A stretch of DNA of 35,799 nt from JBOGFC01 sp050742155 (GTDB taxonomy: Bacteria; Actinomycetota; Acidimicrobiia; Spongiisociales; JALYHC01), in the NCBI GenBank assembly GCA_050742155.1, contig JBOGFC010000119.1, positions 1-35,799 of the forward strand. The letters run 5' to 3'. Shown in pieces: positions 31,096 to 35,799 of the stretch. Under the pieces are notes generated by a model. That model was given only the letters and a program-made list of their open reading frames with translations. It made no database searches and was not told the DNA's origin. How positions within the stretch are numbered: the stretch's first letter is position 1; the number at the start of each line of letters is the position of its first letter. The translations under genes were made by a program, and so were the position numbers.

Positions 31096-31449
31096 TCAGG
31101 CCAGCACCCGCTCCGCCTCGTCAGCCAACTGATCAAGCTTCACCCCCGTCTCTTCGGCGATCACTCGCCGGAGCACCGGTGGCACCTGTTCCAACGCACT
31201 CACCACCTTCCGCAGTACCGTGCGCTGCTGGCGGACCTGGGCCGCCTCGTCGGTTGGCGTGACCAGATCATCGACGATCGAGGGCTCCGCCCTGGAAGCC
31301 ACCAACGGCTCGGAGACCCCCCGCACCCACACGCGCGACCGCCGTCCCGGACCGCGGTTGTCGGTGATCGGCTCCACCGCTACCACGTCGTCCGACCGAA
31401 CGTAGCTCCCGTATCCGAGGCTCACCAGGCGCCCTGTCTGGATCTTCAT
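31096..31449 (-). CDS. Small protein with RemA/DUF370-like N-terminal pattern
   Basis: A 117-aa protein. The start is fixed at ATG 31449 by a perfect AGGAGG 5 nt upstream. The N-terminal 60 residues (LVSLGYGSYVRSDDVVAVEP, then GRRSRVWVRG and EPSIVDDL) align by eye with the RemA (DUF370) pattern of a G-(F/Y)-G-x2-V strand, GRR-(S/T)-R and P-x-(T/I)-V, but the middle helix of RemA is missing here, and I treat this as a resemblance only. RemA binds DNA as a ring and activates biofilm genes in Bacillus. The second half (66-117) is helical and might be a coiled-coil or dimer segment. It is 14 nt downstream of the gap after the lipoprotein gene and probably in the same operon or separately promoted. 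Confidence 0.6.
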   Translation of the reverse strand: MKIQTGRLVSLGYGSYVRSDDVVAVEPITDNRGPGRRSRVWVRGVSEPLVASRAEPSIVDDLVTPTDEAAQVRQQRTVLRKVVSALEQVPPVLRRVIAEETGVKLDQLADEAERVLA

Positions 31450-31469
31450 CCTCACCTCCTCGGGGGAGG

Positions 31470-32234
31470 CTACTGTTCGGGCGCCGCCGACCGGGTCGGT
31501 CCCCCGATATCCTCCAGGGCCATCATCGAAGCGGCCACCTGTTCGCAGACGCCCCCCGGCAGCTCGTCATGACACTCCAGCTCGTACCGGTAGGGACCTT
31601 CCGCCCACACCAGACGGCGAGCCCCTTCGGTCTGCACTCGCCAGGCCGGCGTCCCGGAGACGTCGGTCATCTCACAGAGCACCCCTTCACCCAGCTCGTA
31701 GCCTTGGCAAGCCGGGATGTCGGACCCGGGCAACGGCAGGCCGGCGGCCAAGCCGACCAGGAGGGCCGATCGCTGGCCGACCGACCGGCTGATGGAGTAA
31801 GGCTCCACCGCCCAGAAGCCGAAGGCAGCCGCGGTCCGGTCGCCGAGCGCGCCGCTCTCGGTGGCGTAGACCAGCTGGCTGGTGATGTGGCGCACCTCGG
31901 CCGGCACCATCCTCGGAACTTCGATCCGCGGTAGGGCGGCGGCGATCTCGTAGCGGCTGGCCTGCACAAAAGCCTCCCGGCCGCTGGATCGGCTCCACAC
32001 AGCGCGGGTCACCTGTACCGGGTCGTCAGACCCCGGTGCACCCAGGCGGTCGTTCATCCACTCGACCGAGCCGGAGGAGACCAGGTCCCCGGGGGCCACC
32101 GGGAGGAAGGTGGTGCTGGTGGTGGTCGAGCCCTGGATCCAGCGGGCCGAGAAGCTCCCCGCTCCGCCCAGCGGTCGCTCGCAGGCCGAAAGCAGCAGCA
32201 ACGCCACGCCCAGCCGAAATAGGCCAGCTCTCAT
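31470..32234 (-). CDS. Lipoprotein of unknown function
   Basis: A 254-aa protein starting at ATG 32234, chosen because MRAGLFRLGVALLLLSAC then gives a typical lipoprotein signal with Cys18 as the lipidated residue; longer starts add basic, non-secretory sequence that overlaps the opposite-strand gene. A Ser/Thr-rich stretch (TTTSTTF) follows. The rest has no motif I recognise; the C-terminal half has four Cys residues (CQGYELGEGVLC, and CHDELPGGVC) likely to form disulfides outside the membrane. It is divergent from the lipoate-ligase-like gene (55 nt between starts). Its stop is 20 nt upstream of the small gene at 31449. Confidence 0.75.
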   Translation of the reverse strand: MRAGLFRLGVALLLLSACERPLGGAGSFSARWIQGSTTTSTTFLPVAPGDLVSSGSVEWMNDRLGAPGSDDPVQVTRAVWSRSSGREAFVQASRYEIAAALPRIEVPRMVPAEVRHITSQLVYATESGALGDRTAAAFGFWAVEPYSISRSVGQRSALLVGLAAGLPLPGSDIPACQGYELGEGVLCEMTDVSGTPAWRVQTEGARRLVWAEGPYRYELECHDELPGGVCEQVAASMMALEDIGGPTRSAAPEQ

Positions 32235-32276
32235 CGTCCTCAATGGAGACGGATCGGCCAGCGGCAAAGTTCCCTT

Positions 32277-32282
32277 TACGCT
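32277..32282 (+). promoter_or_regulatory. Candidate -10 element of the lipoate ligase-like gene
   Basis: TACGCT ends 7 nt before the ATG at 32290. No ribosome binding site better than GGG is present, so a leaderless mRNA is plausible. The same hexamer precedes the sarcosine oxidase-like gene. Confidence 0.4.
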
Positions 32283-32289
32283 CTTGGGT

Positions 32290-33045
32290 ATGAGGGCTCG
32301 TCGCATCCGACTTCTCTCTGAGTCCTTTCCCGATCGGCCGTCATTCGACACGGCCGTCTCCCACGCCCTCCTGAGGCGGACCTCGGCCGGGCTGGGCACC
32401 GAAACGCTCCGCCTCCACCGTCCCGGGCCGATCGTGGCCTTCGGCCGCCAGGACGTGGCCGCCCCCGGCTACCGGTCGGCGGTGCAAGCCGCCCGGCGCG
32501 GGGGGTTCGAGGCGGTGGAGCGCCTGGCCGGCGGCCGGGCGGCCGTCTTCCATCGCCAGACCATCGCCTTCTCGTGGTGCATCCCCACCCCGACCCCACG
32601 GGAGACCATCAGCCAGCGCTTCGGGGAGCTCGACGATGTGGTGGCGGGCGGCCTCCGGCGGCTGGGAGTGGATGCTCGCATCGGAGAGATTCCCGGCGAG
32701 TACTGCCCCGGTCGATACAGCGTCAATGCCAGGGGAGAGAAGAAGATCATGGGCGTCGGACAGCGCCTCCTACGGCGGGCCGCCCACGTGGGAGGGGTGG
32801 TGGTGGTGGCCGGCGCCGATCAGGTGCGGGACATCCTGGTCCCCGTCTATCGGGCCCTGCAGCTCGACTGGAGGCCTGAGACGGTGGGGAGCATCGAGGA
32901 GGAGGTGGGACCGGTGAGCTACGAGAAGGCCGTCCAAGCCCTGTTGGAGGAGGTGTCGCTTCGCCACGAGCTCGTCGAGGGCGAGCTCAGCCCCGCAGAG
33001 CTGGCCTTGGCCGAGGAGCTGGCCCCCCAACACCGGGCGCCCTGA
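32290..33045 (+). CDS. Lipoate-protein ligase A / biotin-lipoate transferase family protein
   Basis: A 251-aa protein of the BPL/LplA/LipB cofactor-transferase fold. RLHRPGPIVAFGRQD, ERLAGGRAAVFHRQTIAFSW, GEYCPGRYSVNARGEKKIMGVGQRLLRRAAHVGG are the family blocks; the Lys in KKIMG is the conserved residue that contacts the acyl adenylate or thioester. The usual RRxGGG(A/T)V motif reads RLAGGRAAV, so activity is uncertain. It might attach lipoate or octanoate to an acceptor domain such as E2 or GcvH, but no acceptor or lipoyl synthase gene is nearby. The start is ATG 32290. It converges with the molybdopterin oxidoreductase gene with a 1-bp gap. Confidence 0.8.
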   Translation: MRARRIRLLSESFPDRPSFDTAVSHALLRRTSAGLGTETLRLHRPGPIVAFGRQDVAAPGYRSAVQAARRGGFEAVERLAGGRAAVFHRQTIAFSWCIPTPTPRETISQRFGELDDVVAGGLRRLGVDARIGEIPGEYCPGRYSVNARGEKKIMGVGQRLLRRAAHVGGVVVVAGADQVRDILVPVYRALQLDWRPETVGSIEEEVGPVSYEKAVQALLEEVSLRHELVEGELSPAELALAEELAPQHRAP

Positions 33046-33046
33046 C

Positions 33047-34558
33047 CTACCCCACCTCGACCGAGATGCTGTGGTAGCCGGTCGCTCCGTCCGGCCGGGT
33101 AGGCACTCGCTGCTCGGTCTGCGTCTGGCCGGTACCGTCGGTGGCCCGCACCCGGAGTACGTGCTCTCCCGCCGCCGCCTGCCACTCGAAGACCCACTGC
33201 ACCCAAGCATCCTCGGTGAGCGGCCGGCTGAGGCGCGCCTCCTGCCAGGGACCCTCGTCCACCTGCACTTCCACCCGGGCGATGCCACGGTGGGGAGCCC
33301 AGGCCACCCCGGCGATGGGCTGGGGCCCGGCCCGGAGCGAAGAGCCGAACCCGGGAACATCGATCCGGGACTGGGTCTTGATGGGAGCCTGTTTGGCCCA
33401 GCCGCGCGGTATCCAGTAGGCGTCGAAGGCCTCCAGGGTGGTGAGCTCGATCTGCTCGAGCCACTTGGTGGCCGAGACGTAGCCGTAGAGACCGGACACC
33501 ACCAGCCGGGCGGGGAACCCATGTGCATAAGGCAGCGGCTCGCCGTTCATGCCTACCGCGACCAACGCCACCCGGCCGTCGAAAGCCGCCTCGGTGGGGA
33601 AGCCTACCGTGAAGCCGTGTACCGCCCGGCCCACGATCTGGGTGGCCCCGGCCTGCACTCCGGCCCGGCCCAGGACGTCACGCAGCGGCACCCCCAACCA
33701 AAGGGCGTTGTCGACCAGGTGCCCGCCCACCTCGTTGGATACACAGGCCAGCGTCACGTAGCGCTCCACCATCGGCATGGCCAGCAGCTCCTCAAAGGTC
33801 AGCCGGTACGGCTGGTCGACCATCCCGCTCACCTCCAGGCTCCAGCCCTCCACGTCGACCCTCGGCACCACCAGAGCCGTGTCGATGCGATAAAAGTCCT
33901 CGTTGGGAGTGATGAGGGGGTCGAGGCCCTCCACCGTCAGCGACGCTTCGTCCGGAGGCGCCGGTGCCGGCTCCGATGCCTGCGGGAGCAGCACCTCCTC
34001 GCGGCCCCGTACGATCGCCCTGCCCTGCTCGACGAGGAATCGGCCGGTGGCCGCCGCCACCGCCGCCAGCGCCGCTACCCCCGCCGCCCCCTGTAGGAAG
34101 GCCCGCCGGCTGGCCCGGGTATCAGCCGGGTCAAGGCCGGGCGCGGCGGCCCGGAGCAGGTAGGCCAGGCCCCCGATCCCTGCCCCGGCCGCCACCAGCG
34201 CCGCCGCCAGAGCCGGCACAACCGGGGTCTGCGGATCACGTAGCGCGGCCAGCACGGCGAGCAGACCAAAGGCCAGGAAGCCCGCCACCCCTATCGCGAA
34301 GATTCGAGCGGCCGCCACCCCCAGCACCGCCCCTGCCACCCCGGCCACCACCAGCATGCCCACGAAGAGGGCCACCTTGTCGTAGACGCCGAAGGTCCCG
34401 ATGGCGAAGTCCTCCACGGCCGGCGGGGCGGTGTCCACCACCAGGTCGCCCACCGTCACGATCAGCGACGTCACCCCCGTCACCCCGGCCACCAGCTCGC
34501 TCACGGCCAGGGCCAACCCGGCCGCCAACAGCCCGGAAAGGGCAGCCTTGGCGTTCAT
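33047..34558 (-). CDS. Membrane-anchored sulfite oxidase-family molybdopterin oxidoreductase
   Basis: A 503-aa protein with about four N-terminal membrane helices (within residues 1-138), an internal twin-arginine-type block ASRRAFLQGAAGVAAL (149-164) that is also hydrophobic, and then the sulfite-oxidase/YedY-like molybdopterin domain. Cys272 in VTLACVSNEVGG is the Mo-coordinating residue, with VSGLYGYVSATKWLEQIEL and a C-terminal Ig-like dimer domain (WAPHRGIARVEVQVDEGPWQ). Typical reactions are oxidation of sulfite or reduction of an S- or N-oxide; the Arg/His pattern does not settle which. The start ATG 34558 has GGGAGG close upstream. It lies between the lipoate-ligase-like gene and a Kelch lipoprotein. 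Confidence 0.9.
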   Translation of the reverse strand: MNAKAALSGLLAAGLALAVSELVAGVTGVTSLIVTVGDLVVDTAPPAVEDFAIGTFGVYDKVALFVGMLVVAGVAGAVLGVAAARIFAIGVAGFLAFGLLAVLAALRDPQTPVVPALAAALVAAGAGIGGLAYLLRAAAPGLDPADTRASRRAFLQGAAGVAALAAVAAATGRFLVEQGRAIVRGREEVLLPQASEPAPAPPDEASLTVEGLDPLITPNEDFYRIDTALVVPRVDVEGWSLEVSGMVDQPYRLTFEELLAMPMVERYVTLACVSNEVGGHLVDNALWLGVPLRDVLGRAGVQAGATQIVGRAVHGFTVGFPTEAAFDGRVALVAVGMNGEPLPYAHGFPARLVVSGLYGYVSATKWLEQIELTTLEAFDAYWIPRGWAKQAPIKTQSRIDVPGFGSSLRAGPQPIAGVAWAPHRGIARVEVQVDEGPWQEARLSRPLTEDAWVQWVFEWQAAAGEHVLRVRATDGTGQTQTEQRVPTRPDGATGYHSISVEVG

Positions 34559-34596
34559 CGTCCTCCCATGTCATCCATTGTCGTCACCATTCTTTG

Positions 34597-35571
34597 TTAC
34601 GTGCCGACCCCCGGCGGGAGTTCCCGGAGGTCGAGTGCTTCGTTGGCCGCCGAGAAGGCCAGCCCCGGGGCGGGACCCCCGGCGATGACGTACACGACGC
34701 TCCCCACCGCCGCCACGCCCAGTCCATGACGGGGGGTGGGCAGGGGAGGGAGGGCGACCCACTCCCCGGTTGCCACATCGTAAGCCTCCACCTCTTCGAA
34801 GGTTCCTCCCTGCTCCTCCCCTCCGGCCAGCACCACCAGCCCGGCGACGGCGGCCGCGCTGCTCCCTCCGCGCGGGGTGGGGACCGGGGGAAGCACCTCC
34901 CATTTCCCGCTACCGGGATCGAAGGCCTCGGCGGCGTCCAGGTTGGAGCCGATCCCTCCCGTGCGGCCGCCCAGCACGTAGAGGCGCCGGCCGTCCGAGG
35001 CCACTCCCAGATGCTCGCGGGGGGTGGGGAGCCCGGCCTCCATCGACCACTCACCCAGCGCCGGGTCGAAGACCAAGGTATTGGTGGCCAAGCCTTGCGG
35101 ACCCACGCCGCCGGCCACATAGAGCTTCCCCTGCACCGCTCCTGCCCCCGCCGCCGCCCGCACCTCCGGCATGGCCGGGAACTCCTCCCACCTTCGCTCC
35201 CGAAGCGCAAAGGCTCGGTCGGTGGCGCGGTTGAGTCCAGGCCCCCGATATCCACCCAAGACGTAGACCACCCCGTCCAGTGAGGCCGCCGCCGCGTGGT
35301 TGAGGGCGATCGGCAAAGCCGGTCCCTCCGTCCAGGAGTCGGAGGCCGGCTCGTAGATCTCCACCGTACTGACGGTGCCCCCGAGAGCAGTGAAGCCCCC
35401 CATCACGTAGAGCCTTTCGTCTACCGAGACGGCCACCACCTCGGTGCGCTCCGAGGGAGCGGGGGCGAGCTGCTCCCACGGAGTGCCAACCGGAGGCTCG
35501 GTTGCCGGGGCGCAACCCAGCACCATGATCACGGCCGCCGCCGGGAGTCTCCTCGCCCACACCCATCTCAC
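34597..35571 (-). CDS. Kelch-repeat beta-propeller lipoprotein
   Basis: A 324-aa protein starting at GTG 35571, chosen because MRWVWARRLPAAAVIMVLGC then forms a lipoprotein signal with Cys20. Six Kelch motifs follow (LYVMGGF, VYVLGGY, LYVAGGV, LYVLGGR, LVVLAGG, VYVIAGG), each paired with a W/Y-type strand such as DSWTEGPALP, enough for a six-bladed propeller. Propellers of this kind bind proteins or sugars or hold an oxidase active site (as in galactose oxidase), but no Cys-Tyr pair stands out here. It is encoded 38 nt upstream of the molybdopterin oxidoreductase on the same strand, and may be cotranscribed and act as its outside partner. GTG 35562 is an alternative start. Confidence 0.85.
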   Translation of the reverse strand: MRWVWARRLPAAAVIMVLGCAPATEPPVGTPWEQLAPAPSERTEVVAVSVDERLYVMGGFTALGGTVSTVEIYEPASDSWTEGPALPIALNHAAAASLDGVVYVLGGYRGPGLNRATDRAFALRERRWEEFPAMPEVRAAAGAGAVQGKLYVAGGVGPQGLATNTLVFDPALGEWSMEAGLPTPREHLGVASDGRRLYVLGGRTGGIGSNLDAAEAFDPGSGKWEVLPPVPTPRGGSSAAAVAGLVVLAGGEEQGGTFEEVEAYDVATGEWVALPPLPTPRHGLGVAAVGSVVYVIAGGPAPGLAFSAANEALDLRELPPGVGT

Positions 35572-35594
35572 CCTACCGGTACCCTCCCGGAGAG

Positions 35595-35799
35595 ATGGAG
35601 ACCCATCGGTACGGTCCCCATTCCGAGCAGGTGGCCGACCTCCGCCTACCCGTCGGGGGCGAACCACACACCCTGGTGGTACTCATCCACGGCGGGTTCT
35701 GGCGAGACGGCTTCGCCCGGGACCTCATGGACGGGACGGCCGAGGACCTGACCGCCCGCGGCTATGCCACGTGGAACCTGGAGTACCGCCGAGGCGCCT
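35595..35799 (+). CDS. Alpha/beta hydrolase, 3' partial
   Basis: The ATG at 35595 opens a frame (METHRYGPHSEQVADLRLPV) that runs off the end of the window after 68 residues. TLVVLIHGGFWRDGFARDL is the strand and oxyanion loop (HGG-F/W) of the carboxylesterase / BD-FAE-like alpha/beta hydrolases; GYATWNLEYRRG is the following conserved block (E/D-Y-R-R-G). The nucleophile Ser is beyond the window. A GGAGAG ribosome binding site and a TACCCT element (35580-35585) are upstream. It is divergent from the Kelch lipoprotein with 23 nt between starts. Confidence 0.8.
   Translation, partial: METHRYGPHSEQVADLRLPVGGEPHTLVVLIHGGFWRDGFARDLMDGTAEDLTARGYATWNLEYRRGA

Overview
The window reads as a densely packed, very GC-rich bacterial chromosome segment. 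It is most likely from a high-GC actinomycete relative (Actinomycetota, possibly a deep-branching or uncultured lineage). Reasons: families common in that phylum (a DUF4032 kinase-like protein, a TIGR03084-type DinB protein, a TetR-controlled paa cluster, a lipoprotein substrate-binding protein with a Thr/Ala/Pro linker), frequent GTG starts, GTGA/ATGA stop-start overlaps, and many genes whose start codon lies 6-7 nt after a TANNNT-like -10 element (candidate leaderless transcripts). I saw no rRNA, tRNA, CRISPR array, transposase or phage gene. No stretch longer than about 120 bases lacks a gene. The first gene is cut at its 5' end and the last at its 3' end.

Layout. 1-6860 (+): a cyclase/ATPase/TPR signalling protein (partial), a Tat-type amidohydrolase, and a short operon of a DinB/maleylpyruvate-isomerase-like protein, a BtpA/SgcQ-like barrel and a GNAT acetyltransferase. 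6832-11462 (-): a ring-hydroxylating phenylacetyl-CoA epoxidase operon in the order paaA-paaD-tetR-paaB-paaC, then a PD-(D/E)XK-nuclease-like protein and a 3-hydroxyisobutyrate-dehydrogenase-like enzyme. The paaA promoter has a 12-bp palindrome between its -35 and -10. 11544-14956 (+): an alpha/beta hydrolase, then an ABC-2 exporter (ATPase and two permeases). 15006-17378: a TPR-cyclase protein divergent from a stand-alone cyclic-nucleotide-binding protein. 17417-20206: a DUF971 protein divergent from a DUF4032 kinase-like protein, then an MFS transporter. 20294-21974 (-): a flavin reductase and a sarcosine-oxidase-like flavoprotein. 22024-29309 (+): a Usp protein, a BtuF-like protein, and a complete peptide/nickel-type ABC importer (lipoprotein, two permeases, two ATPases). 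29312-35799: a Ser/Thr kinase, two small proteins of unknown role, a lipoprotein, a lipoate-ligase-like protein, a membrane-anchored molybdopterin oxidoreductase, a Kelch lipoprotein and the start of another hydrolase.

Three things stand out. (1) The importer's substrate-binding lipoprotein looks circularly permuted: the segment that normally forms the N-terminus of family 5 binding proteins is at its C-terminus. (2) A family of 50-52-nt imperfect palindromes with related feet (CGTTCTTG/CAAGAACG) occurs in intergenic DNA. Four of the five loci, one a solo arm, lie in convergent junctions, and every convergent junction with spare DNA has one. (3) Start-proximal -10 elements are far more frequent than expected for such GC-rich DNA, including one nearly symmetric -10 between two divergent genes.

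Signalling is dense: two class III cyclase-domain proteins, one cNMP-binding protein and two kinase-fold proteins, so a nucleotide second-messenger circuit is plausible here, though both cyclase domains depart from the canonical substrate-binding residues.
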